This document shows, piece after piece, positions 53,000-62,243 of a DNA stretch of 64,000 nucleotides. This DNA is from CALNYZ01 sp942490945 (GTDB lineage: Bacteria > Pseudomonadota > Gammaproteobacteria > UBA6429 > Thiohalophilaceae). Both the position numbers and the translations under genes were made by a program. Each line of letters begins with the position of its first letter. Position 1 is the first letter of the stretch. Where the stretch lies: contig CALNYZ010000018.1 in the NCBI GenBank assembly GCA_942490945.1, forward strand, positions 496,001 through 560,000. Reading direction: 5' to 3'. The notes below the pieces were generated by a model that saw only the letters and a program-made list of their open reading frames with translations, did no database searches and was not told the origin of the DNA.

Positions 53000-54226
53000 T
53001 TACGCCTTCCGTCTGAGAGTGGTTACGTTCGACATCGGGTTGATTATCGGCGCTAACATATCGGCTATTTTTCGTAGTGCTTCGCGCCGCTCATCAAGGT
53101 AGTCGTAACGGTCATATACACCTTCCATGCCGCGTAATTTATGATTTAAACATCGCTCTGCTACATGAGCTGGTACGCCTGCACCCGCCATCAGGCTGCG
53201 ACATGTCCGGCGTAAGTCATGAACGGTGAAGTGGTTGACCTGTAATTTGTTTTCATTAAATAACTTTTGAAGGGCGGCGTTGATTGTATCGAGTGACATG
53301 TGGCCTTGTCGAATACTTGCACGGCGTTTCGGGAATACATACTCAGAATCACACGCTCGGATCTTTAATTCTATCAACCATTCATAAACCACAGGGGCAA
53401 GCGGTATGCTGATCGCTACGCCGGTTTTACTTCTCTCCTCTGGGAGATGCCAGATAGCTTGATCTAAATCGAACTCGTCCCACTTGGCGGCAACCAATTC
53501 GCCTTTACGTATTCCTAATACAACCAGTAATGCTACGGCGAGGTAGTTTTCCCGTGTAAATTGTTCTTTGTATTCACGTAAGCAGGTAAATACGTTAACA
53601 AGCTCGTCTATGGTTAACGAACGGGTGCGGCTTTTCTGTATGCCACCAGCCTGCATAACTGTGAAGGCTTCAGCGGGATTATGGGTCATCAGGTTTAGTC
53701 GAATGCCGTGCCGGAAAAGTTGTTTACAGTATCCAAGCGTGTCATTGGCCACGGTAGGGCGTCCACTCTTTGCAATCTTCTCGATTGCGGCGCGAATATC
53801 TAACGGGGTGATACGTTCTAATGACAGTTCACCAATTGCGGAGGCTAATTCATTGTTATAACGCGAGCGGGGTATATTCGGGTGCTTGAGTCGTTTATCA
53901 CAGTCTAAAAACCAATCCTCAGCGAGTTCCTTGACGGTTTTTATTTTCACACTATCAGGGCGCTTTTTCTCGGCAAGTGGATCAATACCTTCACGTACAT
54001 CTGCTTTCAGTTTTCCGGCTTCGAGTGTGGCCTTAGCTAATGATAAATCTGGATAGCGTCCGATGGTTATTTCACGGCGTTTACCATTCGCTGTGTAACG
54101 CACATTCCAGAATCCGGTACCTTCGTTACTAATGCGTAAATATAGTCCTGAGCCAGCCGCATAGCGTCCCGAGATGCCTTTACGTAACAGTGCTTGAATT
54201 TGTTTGTCGTTGAGTTTCGTGGCCAT
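53000..54226 (-). CDS. int: Tyrosine integrase, P4 family
   Basis: 408 residues. An N-terminal arm-binding domain (about 1-90, SGLYLRISNEGTGFWNVRYTANGKRREITIGRYP) and a core-binding domain (95-190) precede the catalytic domain: Arg240 (LGIRKGEL), His336 and Arg339 (HDLRRT), His362 (LNHKL) and Tyr371 or Tyr374 (VYDRYDY). It catalyses site-specific recombination between attP and the yicC 3' end. It reads away from the near att core. Arm-type repeats lie directly upstream, one inverted copy 23 bp before the start. Confidence 0.94.
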   Translation of the reverse strand: MATKLNDKQIQALLRKGISGRYAAGSGLYLRISNEGTGFWNVRYTANGKRREITIGRYPDLSLAKATLEAGKLKADVREGIDPLAEKKRPDSVKIKTVKELAEDWFLDCDKRLKHPNIPRSRYNNELASAIGELSLERITPLDIRAAIEKIAKSGRPTVANDTLGYCKQLFRHGIRLNLMTHNPAEAFTVMQAGGIQKSRTRSLTIDELVNVFTCLREYKEQFTRENYLAVALLVVLGIRKGELVAAKWDEFDLDQAIWHLPEERSKTGVAISIPLAPVVYEWLIELKIRACDSEYVFPKRRASIRQGHMSLDTINAALQKLFNENKLQVNHFTVHDLRRTCRSLMAGAGVPAHVAERCLNHKLRGMEGVYDRYDYLDERREALRKIADMLAPIINPMSNVTTLRRKA

Positions 54227-54248
54227 GTCGCCCCCTCTAACTTAAAAG

Positions 54249-54318
54249 TGGTGACAGATTTTAAAAATCTGTCTCTTTCAGAGGTGGCAATTAAAATCTG
54301 TCACCAAATCTGTCACCA
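54249..54318. other. Right arm-type sites of the integrase
   Basis: TCTGTCACCA at 54297-54306 and 54309-54318, 12 bp apart as at the left end, plus an inverted copy TGGTGACAGA at 54249-54258. The inverted copy lies within the integrase promoter region, so integrase binding may repress its own gene. Confidence 0.7.
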
Positions 54319-54433
54319 TTATCTTGGAACATAGGGGGATAAATGTAAACACTTTGAAAACGATAATGTTATAAATATGCTTGTATATAAATGTATTTAT
54401 AACTTTTGAAACTTGAAGAAACACTCTGAAACA

Positions 54434-55300
54434 TCATTCGATATTCTGTACCTGTTCACGCATTTGTTCAATCAACACTTTCAGGTCAACCGAGACCTTG
54501 GTGGTTTCGGTGTCAATAGATTTTGAGCCCAGTGTGTTGGCTTCACGGTTGAGTTCCTGCATTAAAAAATCCAGCCGCCGACCAACAGGTTCGTTTTGCC
54601 CGAGCACGCGTTTCACTTCGCTGAGGTGTGCCGTTAATCGATCCAGCTCTTCTTCTACATCAAGTTTTTGCGCCATGAAGACCATTTCCTGTTCGATGCG
54701 ATTCTGATCGAGATCCAGTTTTAACTCGGCAAAACGTGCCAACAGTTTTTCGCGTCTGGCCTTGATGATATCCGGCACCATGGTTGCGGTGCTCTTGACT
54801 ATCTCTGCCATGCTGTCACAACGTTGGCTAATGAGTTGCGCGAGCTTTTCGCCTTCGCGTTGACGACCCGCTTTAAACTCCTTTATCACTACTTCGAGAA
54901 GTGATTGTGTGGTTTGTTGAAGTTCTTGCTGGTCTATATCATTTGGAATAATAACGCCGGGCCATCTTAGTACTTCAAAGGGACTTACCGCCGCCGGGTT
55001 ATACAACATGTGCTCGATTTCACGACTGACTTTGGACAGGGCATCCGCCAGATCATTATTAATATTGATTTCACCGCTCGCATCAGAACCCGCCTGCAGG
55101 CGGATATTGACTTCAATTTTGCCGCGGTTAATGTGTGCACTGACCAGATTGCGTAATGCCGGTTCAATACCGCGGATGTCTTCCGGCATACGCATGCTTA
55201 GATCAAGATAACGGTGGTTCACACTGCGCATCTCGATGCTGAGTACTCCCCATTCGGCTGCACGTTCACCACGCGCATAGGCTGTCATACTGTGAATCAT
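54434..55300 (-). CDS. yicC: YicC-family endoribonuclease, integration target
   Basis: 288 residues. MIHSMTAYARGE, VEIRSVNHRYLD-type (IEMRSVNHRYLDLSMRMPE), RGKIEVNI and the C-terminal GRRLDFLMQELNREANTLGSKS and VDLKVLIEQMREQVQNIE are family marks. YicC-type proteins are endoribonucleases that act on certain small RNAs. The element entered its last codons and supplies GAA TGA in place of the original GAG TAA, so the protein sequence is unchanged. Confidence 0.95.
   Translation of the reverse strand: MIHSMTAYARGERAAEWGVLSIEMRSVNHRYLDLSMRMPEDIRGIEPALRNLVSAHINRGKIEVNIRLQAGSDASGEININNDLADALSKVSREIEHMLYNPAAVSPFEVLRWPGVIIPNDIDQQELQQTTQSLLEVVIKEFKAGRQREGEKLAQLISQRCDSMAEIVKSTATMVPDIIKARREKLLARFAELKLDLDQNRIEQEMVFMAQKLDVEEELDRLTAHLSEVKRVLGQNEPVGRRLDFLMQELNREANTLGSKSIDTETTKVSVDLKVLIEQMREQVQNIE
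54438..54457. repeat. Right attachment-site core, in yicC
   Basis: Identical to 44723-44742. It covers the last seven sense codons of the present yicC gene, up to the second base of its final Glu codon. Confidence 0.92.
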
Positions 55301-55495
55301 TCATTACACCTATTTTGTCAGGGACAGTATAGTAACGTGGAATATCTGTTCAGAGCGAGCAAATAGCAACCAAATTTCACTGAATATGACATTTCAGGTT
55401 AACCTTTTGCGTTTCACGTCGATATAATTTGCAATGCCGATGTAGTTTGTTAATCATAAGCTGTTGATTTTACCCAGAGAGCCACCGCGACGTCC

Positions 55496-56395
55496 ATGAC
55501 AGATACATCCCAAGAATTGCCGGCACAAACCCGCGTTGATAGCTATACAGTGCTGCGTACCCTGGGTGGTGGTGGGTTCAGTCTGGTTTATCTGGCCGAG
55601 GATAATCGTACCGGCGAACAGGTTGTTCTTAAGGAATACATGCCTTCTAAAATTGCCACACGTACCAGTGATATGTCAATTAATGCGATAAACCCGGATG
55701 CGGCGGATCGGTTTGCGCATGGTCGGCGTTTGTTTTTTCAGGAAGCAAACACCCTGTCCAGTCTCAAGCACCCCAATATTGTCAACGTGATTAATTTTTT
55801 CCGTGCCAATGGAACTGTCTACATGGTAATGGATTTTGAAGAAGGTATTAACTTACAGCAATATATTAAACGTCATAACGGTAATATGAGCGAAGCATTC
55901 CTTACGGCGGTGTTCTTACCCTTGCTCGCAGGTTTACGTGCGATTCACCAGAATGGCCTGCTGCATCTTGATATCAAACCCGGCAATATTTATCTACGCC
56001 AGGGTGGTAATCCGTTGCTACTCGATTTTGGTGCGGCGCATGAAATTATGCAAACACGCCAGTTTCAGCCCAATCAGGTGATAACGCCCGGCTTTTCGCC
56101 CATTGAACAGCTCGACCCGGGTGGCTATGTTGGTCCGTGGACCGATATCTACGCGTTTGGTGCCACCATGCGTGCCTGCCTTGAGGGTACACCACCGCCT
56201 GCCTCACCCAAGCGTCGCGAACGCGATATCATGAAAGCTGCGACAAGTGCATTCAGAAAACGTTATCCCCACCATGTTCTGGCAGCAATCGATTGGGCAA
56301 TGGAAGTGGATCCCATTCTGCGGCCGCAAAGTGTTGAGCAAATGCTTGCTGCGCTGAACAACACCAGTTCTGATAATCCACATATGTTCAGGTAG
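55496..56395 (+). CDS. Soluble Ser/Thr protein kinase, Hanks type
   Basis: 299 residues. GGGGFSLVY (glycine loop), VVLKEYMP (Lys), LHLDIKPGNIYL (catalytic loop, HLD in place of HRD), LLDFGAA (DFG) and GFSPIEQ (P+1 loop) are present. No membrane helix or extracellular sensor. It is followed after 4 bp by a PP2C phosphatase gene, so the two form a reversible phosphorylation switch. An FHA protein at 60024 is a candidate reader. Confidence 0.92.
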   Translation: MTDTSQELPAQTRVDSYTVLRTLGGGGFSLVYLAEDNRTGEQVVLKEYMPSKIATRTSDMSINAINPDAADRFAHGRRLFFQEANTLSSLKHPNIVNVINFFRANGTVYMVMDFEEGINLQQYIKRHNGNMSEAFLTAVFLPLLAGLRAIHQNGLLHLDIKPGNIYLRQGGNPLLLDFGAAHEIMQTRQFQPNQVITPGFSPIEQLDPGGYVGPWTDIYAFGATMRACLEGTPPPASPKRRERDIMKAATSAFRKRYPHHVLAAIDWAMEVDPILRPQSVEQMLAALNNTSSDNPHMFR

Positions 56396-56399
56396 TTGT

Positions 56400-57305
56400 A
56401 TGCGGGTCGAAATCGCACAGGTAAGTTTGCTCGGTAATCGTGAAATCAATCAGGATCGCATTGCCTATGTAGAAGATAAACTCGGTACCATGCTGGTGCT
56501 GGGAGATGGCCTGGGCGGAAGACCCGGTGGCGAGCTGGCTGCGGAACAACTGGTAAAAACCATGCAAACAGCCATGGAGGAAAGTGATGTGCCGGTTGTT
56601 GAGCCGGAAGATTTCTTAAAACAAAATCTGATGCGTGCGCACCGGGTTATTCAGATTGTCGGTCAACAACAACAACCGCCTGTTACGCCCGGAACCACTG
56701 CAGTAGCCTGTCTGGTGCAAAACGGTCGTGCCTACTGGGCGCATGTCGGTGACAGTCGTTTGTACCTGTTTCGTCATGGCGTGGCGCTGTATCGCACAGC
56801 AGATGATTCCTATGTTGAAAAACTCTATCAGGCAGGTCGCATAAGCCACGATAGCCGCGATGATCATCCGATGAAAAATTATGTTACCCAGTGTCTTGGG
56901 TTAATGGAAAAGCGTCCCAGCATACCGGTTAATAAAGATATATTGCTTCAGGAAGGCGACATCATACTGTTGTGCTCTGATGGATTCTGGGAACCATTGG
57001 ATGACGCACAAATTGGTGCCGGATTGTCACAAGGCAAGTTAAGTGATTGTCTTTCGCAACTGGCGCAACGTGCGGAGCAAAACAAATATCCGTTTGCGGA
57101 TAATACCAGTGTGATTGCATTGAAAGTTATCTCACTACAACAGTTATCCAACGTAAACCAGCAAGTCGCACATAAAAAAAACAAACCAGCAAAGAAAACA
57201 CACACGGCACAAAATAAACCGGCCGATGAAGTCTCCACCGCGATTGATAATATCAATCGCGCCATTGAAGAATATGGACATGAGATGGATGACAAGCCTG
57301 ATTAA
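56400..57305 (+). CDS. PP2C-type Ser/Thr protein phosphatase
   Basis: 301 residues. Metal-binding motifs: EINQDRIAYVED, LGDGLGGRPGGELAA, HVGDSRLYLFR, LLCSDGFWEPL and the late DNTSVIAL. It reverses phosphorylation by the upstream kinase. A Lys-rich linker and an acidic helical tail (about 245-301) follow the catalytic domain and may guide localisation. In operon with the kinase. Confidence 0.92.
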   Translation: MRVEIAQVSLLGNREINQDRIAYVEDKLGTMLVLGDGLGGRPGGELAAEQLVKTMQTAMEESDVPVVEPEDFLKQNLMRAHRVIQIVGQQQQPPVTPGTTAVACLVQNGRAYWAHVGDSRLYLFRHGVALYRTADDSYVEKLYQAGRISHDSRDDHPMKNYVTQCLGLMEKRPSIPVNKDILLQEGDIILLCSDGFWEPLDDAQIGAGLSQGKLSDCLSQLAQRAEQNKYPFADNTSVIALKVISLQQLSNVNQQVAHKKNKPAKKTHTAQNKPADEVSTAIDNINRAIEEYGHEMDDKPD

Positions 57306-57381
57306 AATTCAGGTTATCTATCTTATGTAATATTCCGGTATACTACGCATTTTATAATCGAATATACGCACTGAGGTTAAT

Positions 57382-58104
57382 ATGTCCGAAAGACCAAGTG
57401 GCCGTGCTGCAGATGAGCTGCGTCCGGTAAAAATTACACGTAATTACACCAAACATGCTGAAGGTTCGGTATTAATCGAATGTGGTGATACCAAAGTTTT
57501 ATGTAATGCTTCTGTCGAGGCACGGGTTCCGGGATTTTTACGTGGTGCAGGGCAAGGTTGGGTGACAGCAGAGTATGGCATGTTGCCCCGTTCTACCGGC
57601 TCACGGATGGGTCGTGAAGCTGCCCATGGAAAGCAGGGCGGCCGCACAATGGAGATTCAGCGATTAATTGGTCGTGCCTTACGCGCCGCGGTTGACATGA
57701 AAAAGCTCGGTGAACATACGGTTACTATTGACTGTGATGTCATTCAGGCTGACGGTGGCACACGCACAGCATCCATCACAGGTGCCTACGTTGCATTGGT
57801 TGATGCAGTGCAGTTTATGCTGGATAAACAAATGATTGAAACAAATCCTCTGGTGAATCAGATAGCTGCTATTTCGGTTGGCGTATACAACGGCGTGCCG
57901 GTCATGGATCTGGATTATGCCGAAGACTCCAATTGTGAAACAGACATGAACATTATCATGAATGACAAGGGTGGTTACATCGAGGTACAGGGTACTGCAG
58001 AAGGTGATGCTTTCAGCCCGGCGGATTTGCAAGGTATGTTACAACTGGCAGACAAGGCAATTAAAGAACTGATGTCAAAGCAGTCCGGTGTGCTTGCCAG
58101 ATAA
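57382..58104 (+). CDS. rph: Ribonuclease PH
   Basis: 240 residues. Phosphorolytic 3'-5' exonuclease that trims tRNA 3' ends. RPSGRAADELRPV, EGSVLIECGDTKVLC, GWVTAEYGMLPRST (phosphate site), QGGRTMEIQRLIGRALRAAVD and DCDVIQADGGTRTASITGAYVAL follow the family. A TATACT -10-like box lies at about 57338, 38 bp upstream of the start. Confidence 0.96.
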   Translation: MSERPSGRAADELRPVKITRNYTKHAEGSVLIECGDTKVLCNASVEARVPGFLRGAGQGWVTAEYGMLPRSTGSRMGREAAHGKQGGRTMEIQRLIGRALRAAVDMKKLGEHTVTIDCDVIQADGGTRTASITGAYVALVDAVQFMLDKQMIETNPLVNQIAAISVGVYNGVPVMDLDYAEDSNCETDMNIIMNDKGGYIEVQGTAEGDAFSPADLQGMLQLADKAIKELMSKQSGVLAR

Positions 58105-58166
58105 AATGACAAGCTGGTGTTGGCACGGTAAATTAAGACAAACCATGAATCGAGATCCACGATAGT

Positions 58167-58766
58167 ATGAAAAAAATCGTCCTTGCGAGCAACAATGCCG
58201 GCAAAGTACGGGAAGTAAATGCCATTCTTGCCGGGCAGGCTTTTGAAGTGGTGTCACAGTCAGAATTTAATGTTGTTGAAGCGGAAGAAACCGGTCTAAC
58301 TTTCGTAGAAAATGCTATATTAAAAGCACGTAATGCAGCTCTACATACCGGCTTGCCGGCACTGGCAGATGACTCTGGTCTGGAGGTGGATGCATTACAA
58401 GGTGCACCCGGAATTTATTCTGCCCGCTACGCCGGAAAAGACGCGACTGATGCCGCAAACCTGCAAAAATTATTGCATGAACTTGATGCGTTGGGTGATG
58501 TCTCACGAAGCGCGCGATTTCAGTGCGTCATAGTGCTGATGCGGCATGCCGCAGATCCAACGCCGTTGATTTGTCAGGGCAGCTGGGAAGGAACCATTAG
58601 CAATGCTCCTGCAGGTGAGAACGGTTTTGGCTATGATCCGGTTTTTTTCGTTACCGAACATAACTGTACTGCTGCACAGCTGGGCGCAGATGTAAAAAAC
58701 AGACTCAGTCATCGAGGTCAGGCATTAACACATTTACTCAACAAGATTACAGATTATCAAATCTGA
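58167..58766 (+). CDS. rdgB: XTP/dITP pyrophosphatase
   Basis: 199 residues. Removes non-canonical purine triphosphates from the pool. VLASNNAGKVREVNAIL, FVENAILKARNAA, ALADDSGLEVDALQGAPGIYSARYAG, GFGYDPVFFV and LSHRGQAL are hallmarks. rph-rdgB-hemW order is conserved in gammaproteobacteria; here two other genes lie before hemW. Confidence 0.96.
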   Translation: MKKIVLASNNAGKVREVNAILAGQAFEVVSQSEFNVVEAEETGLTFVENAILKARNAALHTGLPALADDSGLEVDALQGAPGIYSARYAGKDATDAANLQKLLHELDALGDVSRSARFQCVIVLMRHAADPTPLICQGSWEGTISNAPAGENGFGYDPVFFVTEHNCTAAQLGADVKNRLSHRGQALTHLLNKITDYQI

Positions 58767-58774
58767 CTTTGAAT

Positions 58775-60034
58775 ATGTCTTACCGCACTATTGTCGCGTT
58801 CATTACGCTTCTTCTTGTCATTCCTGTTGATGCTTTCAGTGCAACAAAAAATATTTTTAACCGTTACAAGGAAACGCTGGTTCAGGTTCGCCTGATTGAT
58901 AACTCGACACAGTCAAAATCAATTATTGGTAGCGGATTTTTTGTCAACGACAGTGGCATGATAGTCACCAATTATCATGTAGTTTCCAAACATGCCTTTA
59001 AACCCGATCAATACCGAATCGAAGTCATGGCACGTGGCGATCGAATTGCTGATGCCAGGCTGATTAATATCGATGTAATTCATGATTTGGCAATTTTACA
59101 GACTGAATTAATACCGAAGCGCTACCTGCAAATACAGCCGAAATCACTCAGCAAGGGGGAACGAATCTATTCATTGGGCAACCCGCTGGATTTGGGTATG
59201 ACAATAACCGAAGGTACCTATAATGGTCTGACGGATGACACCATGCATGAACGCATTTTGCTGTCGAGTGCAATCAATTCAGGGATGAGCGGCGGCCCAT
59301 CAATCACACGCAGAGGCAAGGTGGTGGGTGTGAATGTCGCAACGGCAGGGAATTCAATCGGTTTTCTGGTACCTTCAAAATACCTCAAAGAACTCATCGC
59401 ACGCACCAACGGCGAGTTACCAAAAAACTTTCTGTTATTGATTCGTGATCAGGTGGTCGCAAACCAGAATGAATATATCAACGCGCTGCTAAAAAAACCG
59501 CTCGCAACCAAGATATTGGGTGATTATCAGGTGCCAGGAAAAATTGCCGACTATCTCACCTGTTGGGGTGATTCAATAGATGAAGAAAACCTTTTCAGGG
59601 TAAGTGATACGGTATGTTCTTTAAAGAATGACATCTATCTTAATTCCAGGGTAAAAACCGGTGAAATTTCCTATATTCAACGTCTGGTCAAGGGCAAGGA
59701 AATTAATCCGTTACGCTTTTATCATATCTTGCAAACCTATTTTGAGTCACCTGATGTAAGTGTGCAGGGAAAGAAAGAGCAGTTTAGTGAATTTTCCTGT
59801 TATTCCGATTTTACGCAGAGTAATGGTATGGTCTTCAAATCTTCTTTTTGTTTGCGTGCGTACAAAAAATTACCCGGCTTGTATGATTTGATTTATATCG
59901 CCGCATCACTGACAAATGAGAAGGAAGGATTGATTACCAATATTTTACTTTCAGGTATTACATATGAAAATGCGCGCAAATTTACGCGTGCATATATGAA
60001 TTCATTCGCATGGGATCCGGAAAATGGAAACTAG
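58775..60034 (+). CDS. Secreted trypsin-like serine protease with novel C-terminal half
   Basis: 419 residues from ATG 58775. A signal peptide (about 1-23) precedes an S1C-type protease domain with His (TNYHVVS), Asp (IHDLAIL) and Ser (NSGMSGGP). No PDZ domain follows. Residues about 210-419 form an unassigned domain with six or so cysteines (TCWGD, TVCSL, FSCYSDF, SFCLRAY). It lies between rdgB and an FHA gene and overlaps the FHA start by 11 bp, so the two are coupled. Confidence 0.82.
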   Translation: MSYRTIVAFITLLLVIPVDAFSATKNIFNRYKETLVQVRLIDNSTQSKSIIGSGFFVNDSGMIVTNYHVVSKHAFKPDQYRIEVMARGDRIADARLINIDVIHDLAILQTELIPKRYLQIQPKSLSKGERIYSLGNPLDLGMTITEGTYNGLTDDTMHERILLSSAINSGMSGGPSITRRGKVVGVNVATAGNSIGFLVPSKYLKELIARTNGELPKNFLLLIRDQVVANQNEYINALLKKPLATKILGDYQVPGKIADYLTCWGDSIDEENLFRVSDTVCSLKNDIYLNSRVKTGEISYIQRLVKGKEINPLRFYHILQTYFESPDVSVQGKKEQFSEFSCYSDFTQSNGMVFKSSFCLRAYKKLPGLYDLIYIAASLTNEKEGLITNILLSGITYENARKFTRAYMNSFAWDPENGN

Positions 60035-61004
60035 TCCGAGCGATAAAATTATTCTTGAACTGCTGGACCGATTTGGCAAGGTAAAACAACGCCATGTTAT
60101 TGACCAATTCCCCTGCAAAATTGGTCGTGCATACGACAATGATATAATTCTGGATGACCCATTTATCTCACCACATCATGCCGATATAACCTGCCAGGAA
60201 TCTGTAATACAGTTCCATGATGCGGGTAGTGAGAACGGAAGCTTTACACTGCATCCACTGGAAAAACATAAAACCATTAATCTGACAGATAATACCCGTG
60301 TTCGTATTGGGCACACTGATCTGCGATTCCGGCATGAATCACATCATATTACTGAAACAGTTATCGAGCGTAACAAGCCCAGTAAGTTCATGATGTTGTT
60401 TACCAATGTGTTGATGTTTCCGATTATCTGGGCCTGTTTACTGGCTGCCTTTGTCGTTGATAATTACTTGAGCTCGATCGAACAGGTTACGTTTAACACG
60501 CATTTGAAAGTGGCATTGCCCGTATTGATCTTTATCACCTTGTGGGCACTGGCCTGGGCGCTGGTAAGTAAAATCGTTACACACCGTTTTTATTTTTCGT
60601 TTCACGCCATCTGGATAGGCTCTCTGCTGCTGGTTTCATATCTTGGCGAAACAGCCTTTGCCTTTATCGAATTCGGGTTTTCAATCAGTGGTGCACAGAC
60701 AATACTGACATTATTACTTGACCTGGTATTAATGAGCGTCCTGTTTTATGGACATCTGCGCTACAGTACAACAGTAAATCGCTATAATGCCAAACGTCTG
60801 GGCATTACTGCAGCGATAGTGATAACGGTATTTTTACAATTGAATGATCTTGCCAATAACGTTGATTTTTCCAATAGACCTGCCTATTCGAAAATACTGA
60901 AACCACCCATGTTTATAATGGCAAAGGTAAAATCAACAGAAGAATTTCTTGCAGAAACCGAATCATTACAATTCGAATGGGAAGATGACAAAGAAGACAA
61001 CTAG
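60024..61004 (+). CDS. FHA-domain membrane protein
   Basis: 326 residues. The FHA domain (about 20-105) has KIGRAYDNDIIL, ISPHHADI and GSENGSF, the phosphothreonine-binding core. Five or six membrane helices (about 127-265) follow and the C-terminus is acidic. It can bind targets of the nearby Ser/Thr kinase and place them at the membrane next to the periplasmic protease. The hemW start overlaps its last 20 bases. Confidence 0.85.
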   Translation: METSPSDKIILELLDRFGKVKQRHVIDQFPCKIGRAYDNDIILDDPFISPHHADITCQESVIQFHDAGSENGSFTLHPLEKHKTINLTDNTRVRIGHTDLRFRHESHHITETVIERNKPSKFMMLFTNVLMFPIIWACLLAAFVVDNYLSSIEQVTFNTHLKVALPVLIFITLWALAWALVSKIVTHRFYFSFHAIWIGSLLLVSYLGETAFAFIEFGFSISGAQTILTLLLDLVLMSVLFYGHLRYSTTVNRYNAKRLGITAAIVITVFLQLNDLANNVDFSNRPAYSKILKPPMFIMAKVKSTEEFLAETESLQFEWEDDKEDN

Positions 61005-62232
61005 CTCGGGCAGCCAACAAGTTGCTTTTTCAAATCGGTCGACCCGCTACGCCTCAACCTTTGAAACCTATCCTCCGCTGGCGTTATATATACATTTTCC
61101 CTGGTGTTTAAAAAAGTGTCCATACTGTGATTTCAATTCACATGCTGTAACGGAAACAGTCGATGAACAGGAATACATTGATGCCTTGATTAATGATCTG
61201 GATGCTGAGTTACCTAACGTATGGGGGCGTAGCGTACAAAGTATTTTTATGGGCGGCGGCACACCGAGCCTGTTTTCTGCTGACGCGATAAATACTCTAC
61301 TCAATGCGCTACGCGCGAGACTGAAAATATTACCTGATTGTGAAATTACCATGGAAGCGAATCCGGGTACACTCGAAGCGAGTACCCTGGGTCAGTATCA
61401 AAAGGCAGGCGTAACACGCCTGTCCATTGGCGTGCAGAGTCTGGATAATGCCATGTTGAAAAGTCTGGGAAGGGTCCATGATGCAGATGCAGCAGTACAA
61501 ACAATCGCAGCAGCGAAACAGGCCGGATTCGACAGTTTTAATGTTGATTTAATGTATGGGTTACCGGATCAAACTGTTGAACAGGCGCAGGATGATTTAC
61601 AAAAGATAATCGACCTGGCACCACCGCATATATCTCATTATCAACTGACAATAGAGCCAAACACCCTGTTTGCTGTTTCTCCTCCTGTTGTTGCCAGCGA
61701 TGACGAGAGCTGGCAAATGCAGATAAATTGTCAGCAAATGCTGGCCGCTGCCGGTTACCAACAGTACGAAATATCCGCCTATGCAAAACCGGGATTTCAG
61801 TGCAAACATAATCTGAATTACTGGCTGTATGGTGATTACCTCGGGATTGGTGCTGGCGCGCATCAGAAAATCACCTTGCCAGCGGAACAACGTGTTGAAC
61901 GAAAAATTAAACAAAAACATCCGGAACAATACAAAAAGGCAATCCAGAGCGCGTCGCATTGTGCAAAAGTTAATTCTGTCCCCACTGCAGAACTGGCGTT
62001 TGAATTTATGCTCAATGCACTAAGATTAACAGAGGGTTTTAAAGCGGATAATTTTATGCAACATACAGGACTGCCGTTATCCTCTGTTCAGTTACAGATT
62101 GACAGTGCGGTCGAACGTGGCTGGATAATTCAGAGTGCATCGCATATCTATCCGACGCCAGAAGGACAGCGATTTCTGAACGACCTGATAGCGTTATTCC
62201 TGCCGGATGATGTAGTGCATAATGAAAACTAG
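60985..62232 (+). CDS. hemW: Heme chaperone HemW, radical SAM
   Basis: 415 residues from ATG 60985 (frame open from 60949). The 4Fe-4S site C-x3-C-x2-C is in WCLKKCPYCDFNSH, followed by GGGTPS, EANPGTL and SIGVQSLD, then GLPDQT. HemW-type proteins lack the residues of coproporphyrinogen oxidase and insert heme into target enzymes. C-terminal HemN-like domain (FEFMLNALRLTEGF) is present. The N-terminus has an extra Ser/Thr-rich 25-residue stretch. Confidence 0.94.
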   Translation: MTKKTTSSGSQQVAFSNRSTRYASTFETYPPLALYIHFPWCLKKCPYCDFNSHAVTETVDEQEYIDALINDLDAELPNVWGRSVQSIFMGGGTPSLFSADAINTLLNALRARLKILPDCEITMEANPGTLEASTLGQYQKAGVTRLSIGVQSLDNAMLKSLGRVHDADAAVQTIAAAKQAGFDSFNVDLMYGLPDQTVEQAQDDLQKIIDLAPPHISHYQLTIEPNTLFAVSPPVVASDDESWQMQINCQQMLAAAGYQQYEISAYAKPGFQCKHNLNYWLYGDYLGIGAGAHQKITLPAEQRVERKIKQKHPEQYKKAIQSASHCAKVNSVPTAELAFEFMLNALRLTEGFKADNFMQHTGLPLSSVQLQIDSAVERGWIIQSASHIYPTPEGQRFLNDLIALFLPDDVVHNEN

Positions 62233-62243
62233 AGATTTATTTT

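Larger units (their letters stand above)
44723..54457. mobile_element. P4-like integrative element (phage-satellite type) in the 3' end of yicC
   Basis: Bounded by 20-bp direct repeats (44723-44742 and 54438-54457) that are the yicC 3' end. It contains integrase, a coupled hypothetical gene, AlpA-like regulator, primase-helicase with iterons, a coiled-coil protein, two scaffold-segment-like paralogs, a terminase-small-like HTH protein, and an AvcD defence module with a nuclease-like gene. All genes read on the minus strand. No capsid, tail, portal or lysis genes are present, which fits a satellite depending on a helper phage, although plasmid-like integrative elements with P4-type primases exist too. 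Confidence 0.88.
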
